Assembly (NCBI RefSeq): GCF_004683905.1
Contig: NZ_CP038438.1
Location: forward strand, 1,984,001-2,048,000
Direction of reading: 5' to 3'
Length of the DNA: 64,000 nt
Origin: Pseudomonas fluorescens
GTDB taxonomy: Bacteria; Pseudomonadota; Gammaproteobacteria; Pseudomonadales; Pseudomonadaceae
The notes beneath the pieces were generated by a model. It saw only the letters and a list, made by a program, of their open reading frames with translations, had not been told where the DNA came from and did not search any database. The stretch's first letter is position 1. Each line of letters begins with the position of its first letter. Position numbers and translations under genes: made by a program. This document shows, one piece after another, positions 1 to 6,690 of this stretch.

Positions 1-128
1 CATTTGTAAGCAGTGCTTGGACTGATATTGAATCGACGGCAAAGCAGCCGAATATTGGCCCCCTCTTGCCGAGCCAAAAACACGAATTCCGAGCGAAGTT
101 GCACGGTGGACACCTCTTCCCAAGACAC
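1..128 (-). CDS. IS481-family transposase, N-terminal part (runs off the window)
   Basis: The minus strand from 128 reads VSWEEVSTVQLRSEF and continues with a helix-turn-helix-like stretch ending ...RRFNISPSTAYK at the window edge. This is the N-terminus of IS481-type DDE transposases. The GTG start is chosen because AAGGAG lies seven bases upstream and the family N-terminus aligns there; the upstream ATG at 137-135 is in another frame. Only about 42 residues are visible, so whether the element is intact cannot be judged. Confidence 0.8.
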   Translation of the reverse strand, partial: MSWEEVSTVQLRSEFVFLARQEGANIRLLCRRFNISPSTAYK

Positions 129-218
129 AGGTCATCTCCTTGGCGATGAGCAATGTGTCTATTAAAAAGTGTCCACCATGTCTCCGAACACCTGTCCACC
201 ATGTCTCCGGTACATACA
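129..218. mobile_element. terminal region of the IS481-family element
   Basis: Between the transposase start and the chromosomal sequence lie two direct copies of TGTCCACCATGTCTCCG (170-186 and 193-209), 23 bases apart. Repeated TGTCCACCATG blocks outside the transposase gene are what I expect at the tip of this IS type. The exact outer boundary and any target duplication cannot be fixed because the other end is outside the window. Confidence 0.6.
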
Positions 219-240
219 GGGAGAGGGCTAGGGTGAGGGG
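219..240. repeat. half copy of the GC-rich CCCTCACCC...CTCTCCC repeat
   Basis: AGGGAGAGGGCTAGGGTGAG is the same sequence (reverse orientation) as the units at 10551-10580 and the one closing the array at 10945-10980. Only one arm is present, directly against the IS tip, which suggests the IS inserted into or beside such a repeat. Confidence 0.6.
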
Positions 241-258
241 CTCTTCAGCTTTTCAGCT

Positions 259-1245
259 TCAGCCCTCGACCGCCGGAATATGCCCAAACATCTCCTGAGT
301 AAACGCCACCCGTTCTTCAACTGACTCCGTCACCCCACGCGCCTTCAGGTCTTCCAGATGCGCCTCGACCGCATGCGTACGCAGGGTCAGCCCGCAATCG
401 TTGGCAATCTGGATATTCAGCCCCGGTCGCGCATTCAGCTCGAGAATCAGCGGGCCTTTCTCCTGATCCAGCACCATGTCCACGCCGATGTAGCCCAGGC
501 CGCACAGCTCATAACAGCCGGCGGCGAGTTTCATGAAACCGTCCCAGTAGGGCAGTTGCACGCCGTCCACCGCGTTGGTGGTGTCGGGGTGTTTGTTGAT
601 GATGTTGTTCAGCCAGGTGCCGCGCAGGGTCAGGCCGGTGGCGAGGTCGACGCCGACGCCGATGGCGCCCTGGTGCAGGTTGGCCTTGCCGCCGGACTGA
701 CGGGTCGGCAAACGCAGCATGGCCATCACCGGATAGCCCATCAGCACGATGATGCGGATGTCCGGCACGCCTTCGTAGCTGATGCTCTTGAAGATCTGAT
801 CCGGGGTCACCCGGTATTCGATCAGTGCGCGGTCGCGGTGACCGCCCAGCGAATACAGGCCGGTGAGGATGCTCGAGATGTGGTGTTCGAGTTCTTCATG
901 GGCAAGGATCTTGCCCGAGACCGTGCGATAGCGGCCCTCGAAGCGGTCGGCGATGACGATGATGCCGTCACCGCCGGCGCCCTGGGCGGGCTTGATCACG
1001 AAGTCGTTGTGCCCGCCGATGATCGCGTCGAGCTTGTCGATTTCCTTCTCCGTGGAGATCACGCCGTACAGCTCCGGCACATGAATGCCGGCAGCGATGG
1101 CGCGCTCCTTGGTGATGATCTTGTCATCGACGATCGGGTACAGGCTGCGCTTGTTGTATTTGAGCACGTAGTCGGCGTTACGCCGATTGATGCCCATGAT
1201 GCCCCGCGCCTCCAGCGCCTTCCAGGTCTTCCAGAAACCGAACAT
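259..1245 (-). CDS. RimK-like alpha-L-glutamate ligase family protein (ATP-grasp)
   Basis: A 328-residue cytoplasmic ATP-grasp enzyme. The glycine-rich ATP loop KPAQGAGGDG is at residues 85-94 and the metal/ATP motif ELNARPG at 269-275. The family resembles RimK, which adds glutamate to a protein C-terminus, but the acceptor here is unknown. Its start overlaps the stop of the 7TM gene by one base, and the protease gene lies just upstream of that, so the three are almost certainly one transcript. The constant partnership of ligase, membrane protein and retropepsin-like protease suggests an add-and-remove modification at the envelope; that is inference. I recall, without being able to check, that such sets have been tied to osmotic stress. 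Confidence 0.85.
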   Translation of the reverse strand: MFGFWKTWKALEARGIMGINRRNADYVLKYNKRSLYPIVDDKIITKERAIAAGIHVPELYGVISTEKEIDKLDAIIGGHNDFVIKPAQGAGGDGIIVIADRFEGRYRTVSGKILAHEELEHHISSILTGLYSLGGHRDRALIEYRVTPDQIFKSISYEGVPDIRIIVLMGYPVMAMLRLPTRQSGGKANLHQGAIGVGVDLATGLTLRGTWLNNIINKHPDTTNAVDGVQLPYWDGFMKLAAGCYELCGLGYIGVDMVLDQEKGPLILELNARPGLNIQIANDCGLTLRTHAVEAHLEDLKARGVTESVEERVAFTQEMFGHIPAVEG

Positions 1246-2780
1246 CAGGCGTCAGCCTTCTTCAGGAAAGCCTTGAAGCGCACCAGTTCGGTCAGGCGAT
1301 AACCGCGATAACGCCCCATCGCCAGCATGAAACCGACCAGAATCAGCAGGATCGCCGGGAAGGTGAACACGAAGTACACCAGCTCCGGCACGGTCATGAT
1401 CAGGTGTGCCAGCGAGGCGGCGAACAGGGTGCCGATCGCCACTTTCATGGCATGGCTGGCGCCACGTTCTTCCCAGGTGATCGACAGGCGTTCGATGGTC
1501 ATGGTCAGAATCACCATCGGGAACAGCGCCACCGACAAACCGCGCTCCAGGCCGAGTTTATGGCTGAACAGACTGATGGCGGCAATCAGCACCACCACGA
1601 AGGTCAACACTACCGACAGGCGCGGCAGCATCTGCAGCTTCAAATGTTCCAGATACGAGCGTAATGACAGGCCCAGCGCGGTGATTACGGTAAACAGCAG
1701 GATGCCGAAGCCCAGTTGCGTTTCGCGGAAGGCCAGGGCGATCAGTACCGGGGTGAACGTGCCGAGGGTCTGCAGGCCGATCAGGTTGCGCAGGATCAGG
1801 ATCACCAGCACGCCGATCGGGATCATCACCATGATCATGAACGTTTGCTGGGTCTGCAGCGGCAGGCCATACAGCGAGTATTCGAGGAAGTTGGCGTCGG
1901 TGTTTTCGTCAGTCAGCTTGGCCAGACGAATCGCGTTCATCTCGCTGTTGTTCAGGCTGAAGGTCACGTTGGCTTTCTTCGCGCCCTCGATGGTGATCAG
2001 GTTTTCATCACCGGTCCACCACAGCAGGCGGTCGGTCGGCAGGCCTTGTTCGCCGGTTTCCGGGTTGAAGTACAGCCAGTCGTTGCCGTTGAAACTGCGC
2101 AGCCACAGTTCCGGGGTTTGCGGTTGATCGGCGACGAGGCGGATGGTGTGGACTTTTTCCACCGGCACGTGAGCGATGGACAGCAGCAGTTCGACGATCT
2201 TCGCCTTGTGCGGTGTCGACGGGTCGCCGGCCAGCAGCAGTTTGACGTTGTCATCGTTGGCGTTGTTGACGCGTTTGATCGCTTCGCCGATGAAGGTTTC
2301 GACGTCGGCCGAGTGCTGGCGGATCGGCGCGAGCAGGGCTTCGGCGGCGATTTTTTCCGGGCCTTCGATGGCGATGCTGTCGCGGAAGGTCGGGCCTTTG
2401 ATCTTGGATTTTTCCGCGGTGTAGCGCTTGGTCAGCACCAGACGGTAATAAAGGGTCTGGTTGCCCTTGGCCCGGCGCGCCGACCAGGTGACCTTGCGGT
2501 TGCCGTCGACACGGTTGACCGCCACGCCGTAATTATTGGAGATAAAGCTTTCGTTGAGGCTGACGTAATCGCGGCTCAGGGGCGGCACGAACATCTGGAC
2601 CTTCACCGGGTCCTTGGTGCTGGCGACGAACTCGACTTTGGCGTCGATGTTCCACAAGTCGTCGGTAGCGTCTTCGGTCACCGGGATGCCGAGCACGAAA
2701 ATCTGATAGGCCGTAACCGAAACGCCCAGGAGCACCAGAATGGTGATCAGGATTTTCAGGTGGAAGGTTAGAGAACGCAT
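1245..2780 (-). CDS. inactive transglutaminase fused to 7 transmembrane helices
   Basis: A 511-residue inner-membrane protein. One hydrophobic segment lies at about residues 8-30, followed by a large domain (about 35-310) of the inactive-transglutaminase type facing the periplasm, then a cluster of hydrophobic helices from about 313 to 495 with a basic C-terminus. No catalytic role is expected because the family lacks the transglutaminase triad. It sits five bases after the protease gene and overlaps the ligase gene by one base, so it is probably the membrane component that couples the two enzymes. Function beyond that is not known to me. Confidence 0.85.
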   Translation of the reverse strand: MRSLTFHLKILITILVLLGVSVTAYQIFVLGIPVTEDATDDLWNIDAKVEFVASTKDPVKVQMFVPPLSRDYVSLNESFISNNYGVAVNRVDGNRKVTWSARRAKGNQTLYYRLVLTKRYTAEKSKIKGPTFRDSIAIEGPEKIAAEALLAPIRQHSADVETFIGEAIKRVNNANDDNVKLLLAGDPSTPHKAKIVELLLSIAHVPVEKVHTIRLVADQPQTPELWLRSFNGNDWLYFNPETGEQGLPTDRLLWWTGDENLITIEGAKKANVTFSLNNSEMNAIRLAKLTDENTDANFLEYSLYGLPLQTQQTFMIMVMIPIGVLVILILRNLIGLQTLGTFTPVLIALAFRETQLGFGILLFTVITALGLSLRSYLEHLKLQMLPRLSVVLTFVVVLIAAISLFSHKLGLERGLSVALFPMVILTMTIERLSITWEERGASHAMKVAIGTLFAASLAHLIMTVPELVYFVFTFPAILLILVGFMLAMGRYRGYRLTELVRFKAFLKKADA

Positions 2781-2785
2781 GGAAA

Positions 2786-3322
2786 TTACTCGGCGGTATG
2801 AGCGGCGATGGTGCAGGCAGGTTTGCCGGCAGCGTATTTAAGACTGGGGTCGACCAGCGCGTCGAAGCGTTTCAGCGCTTCGGAGCCGATCAAAAGCGGG
2901 TATTGGAACGCACTTCGGTCGGTCAGGTTCACTTCGATGCTGCGCAACGCCGTGCCCATGCAGATATCCAGCTCGATCACCGGGCGCGCGGTGTACTTTT
3001 TACCTTCTTCCGGGTCGTAGTCGCCGGCGCGGCGTTTGATCTTGCTGACCCGGGCCAGCGGCCGCTCGATCGGGTGCGAATGCGCCGCGTCGATCGCCAG
3101 GTAGAAACGCACCCAGGACTCGCCGTTGCGTTTGAAGCGTTTGATGTCGCGGGCACTCAGTGAGGCGGTCTTGGCGCCAGTGTCGAGTTTGGCCGCGACT
3201 TGCAGATTGATGCCGTCAAGCGATGCGTATTCGTTGAGGCCGTACACGGTTTTTTCCCCCGCCGCGGCGAGGCCGGGCAGGCAAAACAGCGCAAAAAATG
3301 TGGGGAAGGGCTTGAGTCTCAT
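2786..3322 (-). CDS. retropepsin-like ATP-dependent zinc protease family protein, exported
   Basis: 178 residues with an apparent signal peptide (residues 1 to about 21, ending ...GLAAAG). The conserved LDTGAKTAS block at 46-54 carries the Asp-Thr-Gly typical of retropepsin-fold proteins (family once named ATP-dependent zinc proteases). It is the first gene of a three-gene set with the 7TM protein and the ATP-grasp ligase downstream. With a signal peptide its active site should be periplasmic, opposite the ligase. The related cytoplasmic RimB cleaves the glutamate tails made by RimK; a similar relation here is inference. Confidence 0.82.
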   Translation of the reverse strand: MRLKPFPTFFALFCLPGLAAAGEKTVYGLNEYASLDGINLQVAAKLDTGAKTASLSARDIKRFKRNGESWVRFYLAIDAAHSHPIERPLARVSKIKRRAGDYDPEEGKKYTARPVIELDICMGTALRSIEVNLTDRSAFQYPLLIGSEALKRFDALVDPSLKYAAGKPACTIAAHTAE

Positions 3323-3523
3323 AAATCCTGGTGCGCAGCGTTCCGTTTTCGGTTCAGGTGCCTGGCAATACTGCGCAAGTTCCTTCGTGTGCCTATCAGC
3401 TTTTTATGACAAGCCGTACAAATGGCCAGCAAATGCGGGCGGCATTCTAGCACGGTGGTTTTATGGCGCCAGCGCCCGCACCGGTCTATAACCCTTGGGG
3501 TAGTCAAGGAGGGTTATTAGACG

Positions 3524-3608
3524 ATTGTCGACAATGTGTATTTATCCTTTGACTGATGTGGGCGAATTGGCTAGTTTTTGCCGCATTGGATTTAAAGGTG
3601 TCGACAAT
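3524..3608 (+). promoter_or_regulatory. prp promoter flanked by two GntR-type operators
   Basis: A perfect 12-base palindrome ATTGTCGACAAT lies at 3524-3535 and a 10/12 match (GGTGTCGACAAT) at 3597-3608, directly before the regulator's ATG. Between them TTGACT (3549-3554) and TAGTTT (3572-3577) are 17 bases apart and fit a sigma-70 promoter. Two matching dyads bracketing the promoter of a GntR gene are most simply the regulator's own binding sites, giving autorepression released by a cycle intermediate. Confidence 0.7.
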
Positions 3609-3609
3609 C

Positions 3610-4335
3610 ATGCTGGATCAACTCGATCCCCCGGTCATCAGCGGCGAGGATTCCGAGACGCTCTCGGAAAACGTCTTCCGGCGCATCCAGGCGGCCATCG
3701 TCAAAGGCGAGATCGCCCCAGGCAGCAAGATCTCCGAACCCGAGCTGGCGCGCACTTATGGCATCAGTCGCGGGCCGCTGCGCGAGGCCATTCATCGGCT
3801 TGAAGGTCAGCGACTGTTGGTGCGCGTACCGCATGTCGGCGCGCGGGTGGTGTCGCTCAGCCACGCCGAATTGCTCGAACTCTACGAAATCCGCGAATCC
3901 CTTGAAGGCATGGCCTGCCGGCTGGCGGCCGAGCGCATGAGCGTCGAAGAAATCGACGAACTGCGCCGGGTGCTGGAAACCCACGAGCGCGACGCGGCGT
4001 TCCAGGCCGGGGTCGGCTATTACCAGCAGGAAGGCGATTTCGACTTTCACTACCGGATCATCCAGGGCAGCGGCAACCGCACGCTGACCCAGATGCTCTG
4101 CGGCGAGCTGTATCAACTGGTGCGCATGTACCGCATCCAGTTTTCCACCACGCCCAACCGCCCGCGTCAGGCCTTCGCCGAACACCACCGGATTCTCGAT
4201 GCCATCGCCGACCGTGACGGCGAACTCGCGGAATTGTTGATGCGCCGTCACATCGGCGCCTCGAAACGCAACATCGCCCGTCATTACCAGGACGGCGCCG
4301 ACAATAAGACAGCCACTGAACGAGGTGAGTCATGA
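3610..4335 (+). CDS. GntR-family (FCD) regulator of the methylcitrate operon
   Basis: 241 residues. The N-terminal winged helix ([17 protein letters not shown], then [26 protein letters not shown]) is followed by an FCD all-helical effector domain with conserved Glu/His positions. The ATG at 3610 is preferred over the upstream in-frame start at 3556 because it begins the conserved part and leaves the second operator outside the coding region. It overlaps prpB by four bases (ATGA), so it is made with the enzymes it controls. Pseudomonads use this GntR type for propionate catabolism instead of the sigma-54-dependent PrpR of enterics. The ligand is likely 2-methylcitrate or a product; inference. 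Confidence 0.88.
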   Translation: MLDQLDPPVISGEDSETLSENVFRRIQAAIVKGEIAPGSKISEPELARTYGISRGPLREAIHRLEGQRLLVRVPHVGARVVSLSHAELLELYEIRESLEGMACRLAAERMSVEEIDELRRVLETHERDAAFQAGVGYYQQEGDFDFHYRIIQGSGNRTLTQMLCGELYQLVRMYRIQFSTTPNRPRQAFAEHHRILDAIADRDGELAELLMRRHIGASKRNIARHYQDGADNKTATERGES

Positions 4336-5225
4336 GTTCCAAGCAGAACACTCCAGGCCAGCGTTTCCGCGATGCGGTCGCCAGCGAGCACCCATTGCAG
4401 GTGGTCGGCGCGATCAACGCCAACCACGCGCTGCTGGCCAAGCGTGCCGGTTTCAAGGCGATCTACCTGTCCGGTGGCGGGGTGGCCGCAGGCTCGCTCG
4501 GCGTGCCGGACCTGGGCATCACCGGCCTGGATGACGTGCTGACCGACGTGCGGCGCATCACTGACGTCTGCGACCTGCCGCTGCTGGTGGACGTCGACAC
4601 CGGTTTCGGTTCGTCGGCGTTCAACGTGGCGCGCACTGTGAAGTCGATGATCAAGTTCGGCGCCGCGGCGATTCACATCGAAGACCAGGTCGGCGCCAAG
4701 CGTTGCGGCCACCGTCCGAACAAGGAAATCGTCAGCCAGCAGGAAATGGTCGACCGCATCAAAGCCGCCGTCGATGCCCGTACCGACGACAGCTTCGTGA
4801 TCATGGCGCGTACTGACGCGCTGGCGGTGGAAGGTCTGGAGTCGGCACTGGATCGCGCCGCGGCGTGCATCGAGGCCGGCGCCGACATGATCTTCCCGGA
4901 AGCCATCACCGAGCTGGAGATGTACAAGCTGTTCGCCAACCGGGTGAAAGCGCCGATTCTGGCCAACATCACCGAGTTCGGCTCGACGCCGCTGTACACC
5001 ACCGAGCAGCTTGCAGGGGCGGATGTGTCGCTGGTGCTGTACCCGCTGTCGGCGTTCCGCGCGATGAACAAGGCAGCGGAAAACGTCTACACCGCGATCC
5101 GCCGCGACGGCACACAGCAGAATGTCATCGACACCATGCAGACGCGCATGGAGCTCTACGATCGCATCGACTATCACACCTTCGAGCAGAAGCTCGATGC
5201 GTTGTTTGCACAAAAGAAAGGCTGA
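4332..5225 (+). CDS. prpB: 2-methylisocitrate lyase
   Basis: 297 residues, cytoplasmic. It splits 2-methylisocitrate into pyruvate and succinate, the last step of the 2-methylcitrate cycle for propionyl-CoA. The isocitrate-lyase-family signature KRCGH is at residues 123-127, with the active-site cysteine, and the Mg-binding region [10 protein letters not shown] at about 84-93. Translation is coupled to the GntR gene by the ATGA overlap. The following REP pair separates it from prpC, but the order regulator-prpB-prpC-acnD-prpF-prpD is the usual pseudomonad operon. Confidence 0.97.
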   Translation: MSSKQNTPGQRFRDAVASEHPLQVVGAINANHALLAKRAGFKAIYLSGGGVAAGSLGVPDLGITGLDDVLTDVRRITDVCDLPLLVDVDTGFGSSAFNVARTVKSMIKFGAAAIHIEDQVGAKRCGHRPNKEIVSQQEMVDRIKAAVDARTDDSFVIMARTDALAVEGLESALDRAAACIEAGADMIFPEAITELEMYKLFANRVKAPILANITEFGSTPLYTTEQLAGADVSLVLYPLSAFRAMNKAAENVYTAIRRDGTQQNVIDTMQTRMELYDRIDYHTFEQKLDALFAQKKG

Positions 5226-5234
5226 ATTAAACCC

Positions 5235-5325
5235 TGTGGGAGCGGGCTTGCTCGCGAAGACGGACTGATATCCAACATTGATGTCGACTGATCCAGCGCT
5301 TTCGCGAGCAAGCCCGCTCCCACAC
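5235..5325. repeat. REP pair (inverted), between prpB and prpC
   Basis: Two copies of the roughly 24-base element TGTGGGAGCGGGCTTGCTCG(CGAA) face each other around about 43 bases of spacer, a REPIN/BIME arrangement able to fold into a long hairpin. It sits inside the prp operon, where it could affect mRNA stability or DNA gyrase binding. No transposase for it is in this window. Confidence 0.9.
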
Positions 5326-5361
5326 GTTTCCCCTACAAATTCAAGAAAATTGGAGACAGCA

Positions 5362-6489
5362 ATGGCCGAAGCAAAAGTACTCAGTGGCGCCGGGCTCCGT
5401 GGCCAGGTTGCCGGGCAAACCGCACTGTCCACCGTGGGCCAGGCCGGTGCCGGGCTGACCTATCGCGGCTACGACGTGCGTGAACTGGCAGCAGACGCGC
5501 AGTTCGAAGAAGTGGCTTACCTGCTGCTGTACGGTGAGCTGCCGACCCAGGCACAACTTGACGCCTACCAGCAAAAGCTGAGCAAGCTGCGCGACCTGCC
5601 GCAAGCACTGAAAGAAGTGCTCGAACGCATCCCCGCTGACGCCCATCCGATGGACGTGATGCGCACCGGTTGCTCGTTCCTCGGCAACCTCGAGCCGGAG
5701 AAAGACTTCTCCGAACAGCGCGACAAGACTGACCGTCTGCTGGCCGCATTCCCGGCGATCATGTGCTACTGGTATCGCTTCAGCCACGACGGCAAGCGCA
5801 TCAACTGCGTCAGCGACGAACCTACGATTGGCGGCCACTTCCTGCACCTGCTGCACGACAAGAAGCCGAGCGAACTGCACGTCAAAGTGATGAACGTGTC
5901 GCTGATCCTTTACGCCGAGCACGAATTCAACGCCTCGACGTTTACCGCTCGCGTTTGCGCATCGACCCTGTCCGACCTGTATTCCTGCGTCACGGCGGCT
6001 ATCGGTTCGCTGCGTGGCCCGCTGCATGGCGGCGCCAACGAGGCGGCAATGGAAATGATCGAGCGCTTCTCGTCGCCGCAAGAGGCGATCAAAGGCACCC
6101 TCGGCATGCTCGAGCGCAAGGACAAGATCATGGGCTTCGGCCACGCGATCTATAAGGACAGCGATCCGCGTAACGAGGTGATCAAGGGCTGGTCGAAAAA
6201 ACTCGCCGACGAAGTCGGTGACAAGGTGCTGTTCCCGGTCTCCGAAGCCATCGACAAGACCATGTGGGAGCAGAAAAAACTGTTCCCCAACGCCGACTTC
6301 TACCATGCCTCGGCGTACCACTTCATGGGCATCCCGACCAAGCTGTTCACGCCGATCTTCGTCTGCTCGCGCCTGACCGGCTGGGCCGCGCACGTGTTCG
6401 AACAGCGCGCCAACAACCGCATCATCCGTCCAAGCGCCGAGTACATCGGCGTTGAGCAGCGCAAGTTCGTGCCAATCGAACGTCGCTGA
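5362..6489 (+). CDS. prpC: 2-methylcitrate synthase
   Basis: 375 residues, citrate-synthase family. It condenses propionyl-CoA with oxaloacetate to 2-methylcitrate. The conserved catalytic blocks are GPLHGGANEA and GFGHAIYK, each holding an active-site histidine. The start ATG at 5362 follows TGGAGAC six bases upstream and begins MAEAKVLSGAGLRGQ, as in homologues; the longer frame from 5278 would read through the REP pair. The short length and the prp context separate it from the TCA enzyme GltA, which is longer. Confidence 0.96.
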   Translation: MAEAKVLSGAGLRGQVAGQTALSTVGQAGAGLTYRGYDVRELAADAQFEEVAYLLLYGELPTQAQLDAYQQKLSKLRDLPQALKEVLERIPADAHPMDVMRTGCSFLGNLEPEKDFSEQRDKTDRLLAAFPAIMCYWYRFSHDGKRINCVSDEPTIGGHFLHLLHDKKPSELHVKVMNVSLILYAEHEFNASTFTARVCASTLSDLYSCVTAAIGSLRGPLHGGANEAAMEMIERFSSPQEAIKGTLGMLERKDKIMGFGHAIYKDSDPRNEVIKGWSKKLADEVGDKVLFPVSEAIDKTMWEQKKLFPNADFYHASAYHFMGIPTKLFTPIFVCSRLTGWAAHVFEQRANNRIIRPSAEYIGVEQRKFVPIERR

Positions 6490-6529
6490 ATGGTGAGCTG
6501 ACCCGATCCTTGAAGCCACCACAAATCCC

Positions 6530-6619
6530 TGTAGGAGTGAGCCTGCTCGCGATGACGGACTGACATTCACCATTGATGTCGACTGATCTACCGCTATCGC
6601 GAGCAGGCTCACTCCTACA
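6530..6619. repeat. REP pair, second family, between prpC and acnD
   Basis: Inverted pair of TGTAGGAGTGAGCCTGCTCG(CGAT). It differs from the pair at 5235 by the TAGGAGTGAGCC core, so it is a distinct REP subfamily, yet the spacers of both pairs share GACGGACTGA and TTGATGTCGACTGAT. The shared spacer indicates the two subfamilies have spread or diverged as whole pairs. Confidence 0.88.
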
Positions 6620-6690
6620 AGGGACGGTGTGAATCTTGAGTCGGGCGTCTGCCCACCCTTTGAAACTACCGTGACCCGAGTCCTGACCCG

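Noticed and set aside
3556..3609. upstream start for the GntR regulator
   Set aside because: It would place the -10 box and the second operator inside coding sequence, and the added residues are not family-like.
5235..5325. REP repeats as a CRISPR array
   Set aside because: Copies are paired and inverted, scattered singly over the window, with no regular direct spacing and no cas genes.
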